This document shows positions 54,652 through 64,000 of a DNA stretch of 64,000 bases, one piece after another (the stretch's first letter is position 1; every line of letters starts with the position of its first letter). Below the pieces are notes generated by a model. The model searched no databases. It was not told the DNA's origin and saw only the letters and a program-made list of their open reading frames with translations. The DNA comes from Pyropia yezoensis (taxonomy: Eukaryota > Rhodophyta > Bangiophyceae > Bangiales > Bangiaceae). The DNA lies in assembly GCA_009829735.1 (NCBI GenBank), contig CM020620.1:15028792-15092791 (forward strand), given 5' to 3'. A program made the position numbers and the translations under genes.

Positions 54652-55890
54652 CGACCCTGCGGGAAATTTCGAACAGGATAACCAGGCACACAGCTGGATA
54701 ACCTGCCGATTGCCTGGTTATTCAGGCAGGCGATAGGAACTGTCCAATGGCGTGCCTTCTATTTTGATCCGACCAGCTCGTCAGTCGGGCCGAGGATATC
54801 CAGGGCAGTGCTGGCTTGTTGTCCAGGTAGCTCAGAAGAGTGTTCCAGAACTGTCCAATGGCGAGCCTTCCACAACCATCCATCTTGATCGAGAAAGTCC
54901 TAGCAATCCGCCTGGCGTTATCGTCGGCAGCCGCGCCCACCTGTATCTTGATGACATCTGATTGTACTCGTCACATCTCCACGTTCAGCACACCATTAGG
55001 ACTGCTGTAGGGATTGTTGAAAACGTACCCAACTGCATCTCGGCTGCATCTTTTGGACCCTACATGTCTTTTCCATGCTCAGGCGTCGTTGCCTGCGACC
55101 GTTCTGTTTCAAGTCTGGGAGCCTGAGGACTTTGCCAAAGAGATTGTCTTAAAGCTGTCCAGAATGACAGTCAACGCAGGCAAATGCGGGCGACCATCCG
55201 GCCATCCGTATCAATGCTCCGTGAGGTAGTTCTCGATCTGGTTAGGACAGCATTTCAACTTCATCTCAAGCGTGAGGGTGGGGCCTCAGTCCACCTCAGT
55301 GCCCCCAGTGGCCCAAATATGCCCTGCCTTGCCTGGTAAGAAGCGACAGGGACGCTTATTGACTCCGTGCTGGGGGGCTACAGAGAGAAACTGAAGCCTG
55401 TGAAGGGCTGATAGCAGATGGTTTCTTGGATTCTGTGCTCTATCATGAGCACTAGGTAGGTGCTGCGCCTGGGAGCAACGAGAGAGAGCCACATGCCTGC
55501 ACTAAAATCTACGAAGCGCATGAAGCGACGGCGATTCTCGTTCGGCGTGCTCTCACGGCCAAGGCACAGCCCGAAATGACTTGGCCTGTGCGCCTGTGTC
55601 ATGGGACAGGCCACAGAGGCCTCTCAGACCACGTTTGTCAAAACAACGACAATGATTATAGTACTGATTTTTTCTACGAAGCGTCAAAATCAAGGCGGAC
55701 GTGGTGTCTCGCACTCCTGTATCGCTCTTATTTCTCCCCTCTCTCCCTCTCTTCTCTCTCGGTCCAGACGGTCAAACGGCGTTCAATGGCTTGCCATGCG
55801 TGACACGTCATTCAATGGCAGCACAATAAGTCAGATGCAACAAGATACTTGTGTGCACACCATCATGCAGCCGCGTGGCTCTCTCGTGCC
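54652..55890. other. intergenic with short repeats
   Basis: ATAACCAGGCA (about 54678) and its inverse TGCCTGGTTAT (about 54712) can form a hairpin. GAACTGTCCAATGGCG occurs at 54738 and 54847 in direct orientation. No gene is supported. Confidence 0.5.
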
Positions 55891-58800
55891 TCACACAAAG
55901 TTATTGGTAAAGAAGCGGTGGTCGCGCCAGTCACATGCATCAGAAGCAAAGCTCTTTGGGAAGCGACACACCCCAACACGATCCACCCACTCCTCCCAGT
56001 CGTGCTCCACGCAGAGAACGTCAATGATCTCGTGCGAAGAAATGGCCGCAAGGGTGGGGCGTATCTTACCCTCCCGAACCAGGTGGCACCACTGAAGCCT
56101 CTCGCACCCGTATGCCGTGAAAGGACACTCAGGCACGGAGCTTGCGGTCTCAGCACAGTGCACCACGACCGTCCGACTGAGCGTGCCGTTGTGGGCCGCA
56201 ATAATCGCGCGTGCCTGCCCCACTCCGACCGTCCCGTCTTCTGCTCGGTAGCGAACCCAGTCATACCAAGGGCGTCCCTTCAGGTCCGGGGTGGCCCAGA
56301 CCATGGTGCGATTGCCGCGCGCCCGACGGATATCAGCGTCTGGCAACAACGTCCCGGACTGCGTCGTGATGAAGTCAGATGAAGCGCACTGCAGGGCCTC
56401 GTCCAATGTCACCAAGCCAGACGCAGCTGCGACGTCGGAGACGGAGCTGAGCGCCCCACGGGCACGCATACGACTCAATTTGGACGCCTTCTTGGAAGTC
56501 GCTTTTGATGTCTGCCGCTGTCGTGAGAGTGGTACGACGCTCTGGAGCTGCTCCGTGAGCACCATCTGCAATGCCGCGTTATCACGACTCTTGTTCGTGA
56601 GTGTAAAAGCCAGCTTGACAAATTTGTGCAGGGCCTCGTTCACGCCCGTGTTGCCGTCTTGGAGGTTGCCTCGAAGGAAGAACTCGTCCAGTAGATGCGA
56701 CACTGCGCGATGCAGCTTGGTTGTGTGCGAGGGCCCAAAGAGGGGCTGGTAGTCGTTCTCAATCCAACGACTCATACGACGACATACCGACTTGGCTTCC
56801 GCCCAGGTCTTCGGCCGCACATCAAAGGCGCTCTTCAATATCGCGGCGAGCTCGCAGAGCACCCACGTCAGGAGACGATGATGCTGCCCTCCTGCTCCAG
56901 ACCGCCCGAACAAGCCCGCAGCTGCGAAAGGCAAGAAGTGAACCGCCTCACGGTGCTCCTTACCCTTCAAGGTAGCCTGTTTCTCTCCACTCTTGATGAA
57001 GTACCTGAGGTGCATTTGTAGAGAATCAAGTGCAAGAACCAGCCAGGGCGGTGACTAGAGATCAAATAAAACAGTCAGATATAGTGCGTGCATCTCCAAT
57101 GGAATGTAGCAACATCGAGATACAATCAGATCTCACGCAGCAGCGTCACAAGGATGAAGCTCTCACGACAAGCAAATCTTACCCCGGGAAGATGGATGGG
57201 ACACGTTGCGTGCGACTCGCGAACAAGAACCGCTTGTTAGCGATACGCACAGTCTCACCCGCTGTGCCGTGCAAAAGCTTCTTCGAACCGGCCAGCTCAT
57301 GGGCAAAGGAATGTTCACCTGTTGTCAGCGTTCTACAGATGCCGAGGTCCATGACCTGCCAATGGCAAAGGAAGGAGAAAGTGGGGGACAGAGCATAAAC
57401 GAACGCAAGCAGAGGATTGTGCGAGTCAGTACGTGTTACGGAGAAAGAGTGACGTGCCACCAGCCCTCTTGCAGGAGAGAAATGTAGAGATGATACAATA
57501 CAGATGCGTGACAATGACATGTACGGCAGCGTCATGCAAGCAGCATCTGGCAATCACCAAGGAGACACAGGAGTATGGAGCGTACGTGTAGTTGGTCAAA
57601 CCCGAAGATCTGGTACAGCAGCAGCGGACCAGAGCCGAGTCCAGCCCAGGCGGCCAGTGCAGGTACAACGCAGTGGATGCTGTTGGCGGTCTCAATCGCA
57701 TTGATAATGACACCATTGCCCCTTATTCCCCGCATGAGCGCTCCCTTGAGCTGCAGCTTGACAATCTTGAGCACGTTCCGCTTCTTTGGAGAATTCTTCC
57801 TGGAAGGCCGCACCCTGCTCGACGTGGAGCGTGCCATACATGGCGTGCAGTCGTACGCGCTGCCGTGACGCTTGAGGCACAAGACGTCCCGCTCTTCTGG
57901 CTGGTCCGACACGTAGAGTATGAGTCTCGGAATGATCTTCACCACGGCACCGTCCGGCAATGTCATCTCGGCACCGAAATGACTGGCGAGGATGGTATCT
58001 CGAAAGACCAGCGCGATGGTGCGTTGGAGGATCTCCGCCCGAGCCTCTGCAGCCTTTGACAAAGACATTGCCTCGTATCGCGACCGTACTTGGGGCATGT
58101 ATGCCACGACGACCCATTCTGGTTCCTTGGTCACGATGTTCATCACTCTCATACGCAGCGGATACGCAGACACACCTGCAAGAAATACAATGGGCCGACA
58201 CAGCGATGGCCAAATCAACAGTTCGCACGCTCCGTCAGTACAAGTTACGACGAGACGTATGGAGAAGCACAAGCTGTGCTGATGACAGCAAATGAGGTCA
58301 TGATGCGGTCAGTAGTGACACGCAGTGTGGTAGTACGAAAATCAATCCAAGTGAGAAAATGTACCACCAGAAGTGGTTACAACCGTCCCATCTGAGTACA
58401 GCGCCAGTGCAAGCATCTGTGCGCACAGCCCAAACACGCGCTTGACGTCCGCCCGCTGAGCTCCGTAGGCATGGCCGTCAAAGAAGTCACGCAGTACGTC
58501 TCCGTCTTGCATCACCGGGGAGGCTCGAACAATGTCTCCAGTGGCAACAGATGGCGTGCAATGCGCACATGCGGACGTGGGCGTCGTAGTCCCGGGATCG
58601 ACGTCTTGCGAGCTTCTTCCGACTGCATCTGGTCCGTTCTGGGATCCGTCTTGACTGTAATGGACGCCAGCCGCACAAGCACAATCCTCCGAGCCCCGCT
58701 CCCACCTGACGGTTGCGGCCGCCGTAAGACATTCTTGCACGACCTCCAGACCCTTGCGAAGGAGGATACGATGGGAACCCACCTTCGTCGTCACGACGGC

Positions 58801-59619
58801 CTCCATCCACCCCAGCTTCCGCAGCATGCGCCTCTTCTCGTTCCGCACTGCAGTCTTGAGCGACGATGGCGTGGGGAACGCGACCTTGAACGGCAATGTC
58901 GTTGAGCCAGTCGCCCGCTCCACCGACAAGCACATCTGATGAGCTGCGGCAATGCGCGTCTCAGACATGGTACAAGCGTTGGCAAACACGTCGCGCAGCG
59001 ATGGGGTGACGAAAGCAAATGTGTCCGTCGGAGCGTTGTCCTCGTACACAGCACGACAGCGCTCCTCATCACCAACCTCATCGAGGTAGTCCAACACCCT
59101 CGCGCAGAGCGTTTCACCGAGGTCCCCCTCACAGACGACGGGAGAGGCGTGATCCGCAAAAGCAGCACCGTGCAAATCATTAGCGGCACGCATCTCTGCT
59201 GATCTGACCACATCTGGATGTTCCCCGCTTACACAATCATCAGAGCTGGAGTCACTCGGCGCCGACGCGTCACTGTCGTATGCCGAGGAGCTTTCTCCTT
59301 GCGAGTCCCAGTCGTTCTCTCCCGCACCATCTCCACCGTCACCCCTCTCCTCAGCATCCCCGAAATCCTCCTCCTCTTCGGAATCATCTCCCCCGCCCCC
59401 ACCCACCAAATCATGATCGATATCCTCCTCCTCGCCAGTCTCATCTCCACCACCGGCCACCCCATCATCCTCTTCTGAGCTCCCCATGGCCAAGCTCCTC
59501 GCAGTCCCAGCTTCTGCAGCATCATCTGCAAGCCTGTGCCGCTTGCGCAGGTGACGGCCAAGGTGGCAGGGACTAAGAAGACGACCGTCATCACAACCGT
59601 CTACGGTACACCGCTTCAT
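55891..59619 (-). CDS. Plavaka-like transposase, four exons, intact
   Basis: Exons 58368-59619, 57586-58175, 57183-57355 and 55891-57004 join into 1,042 codons with no stop. All three introns are GT-AG and in compatible phases. The start is ATG 59617-59619. The N-terminus has a C2H2-like finger (CTVDGC ... CHLGRHLRKRH), followed by a long Asp/Glu-rich region. The core resembles Plavaka (CACTA-related) transposases: YSDGTVV (D410) then AYPLRMRVMNI, then IPRLILYVSDQPEE and DCTPCM. FGFDQLHVMDLG (D611) spans the second intron, and VNEALHKFVK (E795) completes a D-D-E triad. The KGKEHREAVHFLPFAAAGLF block also fits. The protein appears able to act, but no terminal inverted repeats were found, so a domesticated gene is not excluded. 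Confidence 0.65.
57005..57182 (-). other. intron 3 of the Plavaka-like gene
   Basis: The donor GTAAGA follows SIFPG (phase 2), and the acceptor CACCTCAG precedes YFIKSGEK. The join is in frame. Confidence 0.7.
57356..57585 (-). other. intron 2 of the Plavaka-like gene
   Basis: The donor GTACGC follows FGFDQLH, and the acceptor TTGGCAG precedes VMDLGICRTL. The join rebuilds the conserved D-x-L-H-x-x-D-x-G block. Confidence 0.75.
58176..58367 (-). other. intron 1 of the Plavaka-like gene
   Basis: The donor GTGGTA follows SDGTVVTTS plus one base, and the acceptor TTTCTTGCAG precedes VSAYPLRM. Phases agree. Confidence 0.7.
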
Positions 59620-60321
59620 ACCAGGAACGCGATCAGCCCCCCCCCCCCCCGTCCCCCGCCTCCTCCCCCTGTGGCGTCGGGCTCACGCCAGTAAAGCGGG
59701 GAAGACGAGGATGCGTCGCGTCACACGCCTGGAATGCGGGGAAGACGAGGCTGCGTCGCCCATGGGGTAGAGATGCCGGTAGGTGCGTCGCCCATGCGGC
59801 AGACGTGGAAGAGCCCAGGCGAAGTCACGCGCGTCGCCCGTCAGGCAGACGTGGATGAGCGCCGGCGAAGTCACCATCGCAAGGGACTCTCGGGATTGAT
59901 AATGCGCGCCCCACCGACACCACCCACTCAGTACATATATTCGATTTCCAGCATACAGGGCTTAACAAATAAATGGATTCACTCGTCCACCTGCACTGCG
60001 GAACGCTTCAGCGCATTGGCAGTGCTCCAGAGTTTTCGGGCAAACGCGATCACCCAAATGTTCATGGGCTGTCTTGAAAACTAGCGTGTGTGCCATGCGA
60101 TTGGGCTGTGGCGTGGACCACAGAGCATAAACCACGAATCTGTGCGTGAAGGTGCGATTTAGAGATGTTTTTCAGAAGTACGGCGTACAACTGTCGGAAC
60201 GAAATACAAAAATGCAATGTGGCATGATGACGGAATTTTGTAGTTCTGAAAATTGTCTCACAAGTTTCTGTCTTAAACTACAGTACGGCTGGTGTATGTT
60301 GGATAAGATATGAGGGAAGGT

Positions 60322-60354
<33 letters not shown>

Positions 60355-60794
60355 GGAGGAGGAGGGAGGAAGGCCGGGTCGGGTGGTGGAGTTCGCCACG
60401 AGGAGCAGGTGGGTGGGATGGATGCGGGGACGGTGAGCCCGGCCGGCGCAGGTCCCGGCTGTGGTGGCACGGCGGGGACGGTTGTGGCGGCGGCGGTCAT
60501 CACGGCCAGCTTGGCATGCTGGCGCCCCGGCATCCACTGTTGTCTTTGTCGCCGTCAACAATTGGGCTCGTGTACGGGGCTTTCAATTGGTGCTGGCGAC
60601 GCCAGATGCGGCCAAATGCAACCCCGTTCCGTGCAGTGCATATGCAGTGTGCATGCATTTTGAGGGCCTGACTATCCTGTGACTGTGGGAGGCCCGCCGT
60701 CGTTGGCGGGCGGACCGCGCATCTCCCCTGGGCGGGTCGTCGGCGCAGCTCCCTAGGGGGTGTGCTGATTTGCGGCTTGCCGTGGTGCACTGCC
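59620..60794. other. intergenic with tandem repeats and a 31-base G run
   Basis: Upstream of the Plavaka-like gene, a 44-bp unit (GCGTCGCCC, then CAGACGTGGA and GGCGAAGTCAC) repeats twice at about 59786-59872. A shorter GCGGGGAAGACGAGG unit occurs at about 59696 and 59737. A run of 31 G fills 60323-60353, a strong quadruplex candidate. No gene is supported. Confidence 0.6.
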
Positions 60795-62726
60795 ATGCAC
60801 CGCGCGGTACTTCGTGCGTTCGGCCCTGCGGTTGCCGGCGACGCGCTGGGTGTGGCCAGCAGCGATCCAGCGGTGGGCACCGTGGGGGAGGAGGCTGCCG
60901 ATCCGTCTTTGCGCGCGGCGGCGGCTGGCGTGGGCGCGGGGGACGCGGAGGCGGGGGCTGCCGATCAGTCCGAGTGCGCGGCGGCGGGGGCGGGGAAGGC
61001 GGCGGCTAGCGGCGCGGCCGCATCGGCGGAGGCGGCGAGGGCTGCCGATCCGGCTGTTGGCGCGGGGGTGGTGGCGGCGGCGGCCGATCCGTCGGTGGGC
61101 GCGGGGGTGGCGGCGGCGGTGACCGATCCGGCTGTTGGCGCGGGGGTGGTGGCGGCGGCGGCCGATCCGTCGGTGGGCGCGGGGGTGGCGGCGGCGGTGG
61201 CCGATCCGTCGGTGGGCGCGGGGGTGGCGGCGGCGGTGACCGATCCGTCGGTGGGCGCGGGGGTGGCGGCGGCGGTGACCGATCCGGCTGTTGGCGCGGG
61301 GGTGGTGGCGGCGGCGGCCGATCCGTCGGTGGGCGCGGGGGTGGTGGTGGCGCCGGCCGATCCGGCTGTTGACGCGGGGGTGGTGGTGGCGCCGGCTGGC
61401 CGCGCGGTGTTGGGCGCGGCGGTGGTGGAGGCGGGGGAGGCGGCGGCTGGCGGCGCGGCGCCGGCTGGCGCGGCGGCGGCTGCATCTGGCCCCCCGGCGG
61501 GGGACGCGGCTGGGGTTCCCTTGATGGAGGAGGCGGCTGGCGACGCGGCGTCGGCTGCATCTGCCCGAGCGGCGGGAGAATTGGCGGGGGACGCGGCGGG
61601 GGTGCCCGTGAGGGAGGAGGCGGCTGCTTCTGGCCCCCTTGCGGGGGACGCGGCTGGGGTGCCCGTGAGGGGGGAGGTGGCTGGCGACGTGGCGTCGGCT
61701 GTGGCGGCGGGGGCGGCGCGCGACGTACCGGTGGACGTGCTGGGGGACGCGGCTGGGGACGTGCTGAGGAACGCGGCGGGTGACGGGGCGGCGGACGGGG
61801 CGGGGGACGCGGCTGGCGCCAAGGCGTCTGACGGCGCGGTGGCTTCATCTCGCTGTGTTGCGGCTGCATCTGGTGGCGCGGCGGCGGAGGCTGGCCGCTT
61901 GGCGACGGCGGTGGGCGACGTTCCGGCGCACGTGCTGGGGATCGCAGCGGGGGACCAGGCGGGCGAGGGTGCGGACGGCGACGTGGCGGCTCGGCCGGCG
62001 CTTTGGGTGGTGTCAACCACTCCCTGGCCCGGGGCGAGCGCGCAGACGCTGCCGGCGTCGTCGACCACTGCCGAGATGGCGGGGCAGGCCCGAGGGGCTG
62101 CCGCACCGAGCTCCGGTGGCCGAGGGGCGGTCAAGGCGGGGCAGTGGGGGGCCACGGCAGGGCGGGGGGCGGCCAAGGCAGGGCGGGGGGCGGCCAAGGC
62201 GGGGCGCGGCGCGTCGGCCGCAGGGCGGGCGGCGGCAAAAGCTGTAACGGGGGCCGCTGTGTCGGTGGCAGGGCGCGGCGCGTCGGCTGCAGGGCGGGCG
62301 GCGGCGATAGCCGGAACGGAGGCCGCAGGGTTGGCCAAAGCCGGAACGGGGGCCGCTGTGTCGAGGGCAGGGCGCGGCGCGTCGACCGCCAGGTCAAGGG
62401 GGGGGGGGACGGGGGCGCCGGCCTCCACTGCATCTCCTCCTCGTCTGCGCCAGTCGACGCTCATGCAAGCGGGCGCAACCGACGCCCTCAAGAGGCTCTC
62501 TGCCGCACGTGGCGGCGCGCGTGGCGCGGCTGCGGCCGCACGTGGTGGCGCGCGTGGCGCGGCCACGGCCACGCGTGGCGGCAAGCGTGGCGCGGCTGCG
62601 GCCGCACGTGGCGGCGCGCGTGGCGCGGCCGCGGCCGCGCGTGGCGGTGCGCGTGGCGGCGCGCGTGGCGCGGCCGCGGCCGCGCGTGGCGGCACGCGTG
62701 GCGCGGTCGCTCCCGCGGCGGAGAAG
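60795..62726 (+). CDS. Ala-rich tandem-repeat protein, exon 1
   Basis: The first ATG is at 60795, and the frame stays open for 644 codons to a GTAAGC donor at 62727. Ten 39-bp units at 61044-61433 encode ADPSVGAGVAAAV-type 13-residue repeats. A middle region is Ala/Gly/Asp-rich, and the end has RGGARGAAAAA-type RGG repeats (about 62500-62700) that are common in RNA-binding or chromatin proteins. The codon pattern is biased but the sequence is low complexity, so function cannot be inferred. Splicing to 63226 would keep the frame and add PAPKRPKYAS, a possible nuclear signal. Confidence 0.5.
61044..61433 (+). repeat. 39-bp minisatellite (ten units) coding for 13-residue repeats
   Basis: GCCGATCCGTCGGTGGGCG-type units repeat ten times with alternating variants (DPAVGAGVVAAA and DPSVGAGVAAAV). 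All units keep the 3-bp periodicity. Confidence 0.85.
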
Positions 62727-63225
62727 GTAAGCTCGTGTGCATCTTTTTCTTCATCATGGCGCAGCGGTGCCCTTTGGCGCTCCTTGGCTTGGGTTGACGG
62801 TGTGACTCTTTTTTGTGTCGTGGTCGGTGGCCGCTTCTAACTTCCGTGTCCCCCGTGTTGTTTGTGCCCCACGCTCGTCCTGGTTGGTCGCCGCGTCTAT
62901 CTCCCGTGTCCCCTGAGTTGTTTGTGTGCCTCGCTCCAATGACTGTGCTGCACTGGCTGGAAAGAGAAAGATCGGACGGCAAGCGCAGGCTAGCAAGGAG
63001 GCGTCAGGCAGTTGCTCGGTACGTTCGCGCAACCTGCGTGGCTTCTTTTGGCAGCACCTTTGTGTCATCTGCATTGCATATGAGCATTTGTCCTCTGTGA
63101 TGCCTCATGTGGTGTCAACTGGACCACATCTCACTCACATTGAGGCCCCATCTGGATTACCGTATCGCTTCTCAAACGACGTGTGTCCCCGCCCCCCTTG
63201 CATTCTCATGATACGTACGACGCAG
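62727..63225 (+). other. putative intron of the Ala-rich gene
   Basis: The donor is GTAAGC and the likely acceptor is ACGACGCAG. A 62-bp segment (GTGTCCCC ... GTTGTTTGTG) is duplicated in tandem inside, near 62816-62938. Confidence 0.4.
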
Positions 63226-64000
63226 TCATCTGCAGAGGATCCTGCACCTGCACCGAAGCGTCCAAAGTACGCCTCCACAAGGCAAGAAGCGGCGGCGCTC
63301 GATGAGGGAGACATTGCTCCGGGAGCTGGCACCTCCCGGCGACAGCGACGAGGATGGCGGGGGACGACTCGGACGGGTCCGCCGCGGCGGCCCTAGAAGA
63401 GCGGGACGCTGCGCAGGCGCGCGCCATGGAGGCCGCTGTGAAAGCCGCCGATGCCGCCAGGAAGGGAGTCCCGAGGGCGCCCGTTAGGCGGAAGGGGATG
63501 ACAAGGCTGCGCCCCAGGCTGCGCCGCCGCCTTCCACGAAGGGCAAAGGCAAGGGACCGGCTGCACCGAAGAAGGGCAAGAAACTGGCTCTTCTTGCCAC
63601 GAACGCGTCGCGGACGGGTGAGGGGAGCAAGCCGACGAGGGCCCAAGGTGAGTTGGCCGGGCCGGCCCTGACGCTCGCCGTCCGCCGGGAGGTGACCGCG
63701 CGCACCATCGCGCTCTTTAGCAATCCGCAGGACGCCGACGACGTCTTCTTGTGCAACGACGACGCGCGGGCCATGTACATTGCCAGCATTGGCGGTGGCG
63801 CCGGCCAGCATGGAGCGGGCGGAAGAGTTGGCGCGTCAGGTGGCGGCGGTCAACGCGCGGCCGAAGAAGGAGGAGACCAGCAGCGCGACGCGCACGACGG
63901 ACATTCTGGGGCAATGTGCCCAGGCGCGGTCCACGGCGTACCACAGCTTGTGCACTTGGGTGTGGTCGTCGTGGACTGCTATGGTGGAGTACGAGTCGAC
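63226..64000 (+). pseudogene. frame-broken coding tract, possible exon 2, runs off the window
   Basis: Coding-like stretches follow one another in different frames: AEDPAPAPKRPKYASTRQEA (from 63226), then DSDGSAAAALEERDAAQARA (about 63360), then KGKGPAAPKKGKKLALLATN through LFSNPQDADDVFLCNDDARA (63497-63790), and finally ASMERAEELARQVAAVNARP to the end (from 63807). One switch lies at a GGGG run near 63494. The product would be a basic, Lys/Ala-rich protein. I do not recognise it, and the 3' end is outside the window. Confidence 0.35.

Noticed and set aside
61044-61433. Regular repeats considered as a CRISPR-like array
   Set aside because: The units are contiguous 39-bp minisatellite copies without unique spacers, inside an open reading frame.

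Overview
The window looks like nuclear DNA of a GC-rich alga. A bangiophyte red alga (Porphyra/Pyropia type) is my best guess. The supporting signs are very high GC, low-complexity Ala/Gly/Pro-rich coding, GT-AG introns in two genes, a plastid-targeted protein and many eukaryotic transposon families. The species assignment is inference. The starting codons I trust are ATG; many long ORFs in the GC-rich tracts are artefacts of repeats.

Layout. 0-2.7 kb: a foldback structure with about 530-bp inverted arms. 3.0-4.4 kb: an internally deleted Helitron. 5.0-7.2 and 11.9-14.6 kb: two related terminal-inverted-repeat elements, each wrapped around its own GC-rich minisatellite. 8.2-9.4 kb: a hAT-like non-autonomous element. 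9.4-11.9 kb: GC-rich simple sequence. 15.7 kb: a perfect 32-bp palindrome. 15.9-18.2 kb: a probable gene whose frame breaks at homopolymers. 18.6-21.8 kb (minus): a three-exon gene fusing a SWIB domain to an AAA-ATPase-like and PD-(D/E)XK nuclease module. 22.8-24.9 kb: a frameshifted hAT transposase. 25-28.3 kb: gene-free, with one small MITE-like hairpin. 28.3-30.5 kb: a family-92-like glycosyltransferase. 31-34.3 kb: broken hypothetical genes, including a two-copy VY[IV]LT-domain protein with a Cys-rich tail. 34.9-35.9 kb: a 1.1-kb TIR element. 36.3-38.1 kb: a plastid-targeted coiled-coil-like protein. 40.0-42.7 kb (minus): a membrane-anchored zinc metalloprotease. 44.3-50.1 kb: a tyrosine-recombinase retrotransposon with split direct repeats. 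51.6-54.6 kb: a pogo/Tigger-type DNA transposon with TA target duplication. 55.9-59.6 kb (minus): an intact four-exon Plavaka-like transposase. 60.8-64 kb: an Ala-rich tandem-repeat gene continuing into a frame-broken coding tract that runs off the window.

Host genes with recognisable roles are few: the glycosyltransferase, the metalloprotease, the plastid protein and the SWIB fusion. They sit as islands among transposons of at least seven kinds, and there is no operon-like organisation. The retrotransposon, the pogo element and the VY[IV]LT gene each carry one in-frame TGA. Several other genes change frame exactly at long G or C runs, which points to assembly indels rather than biology.
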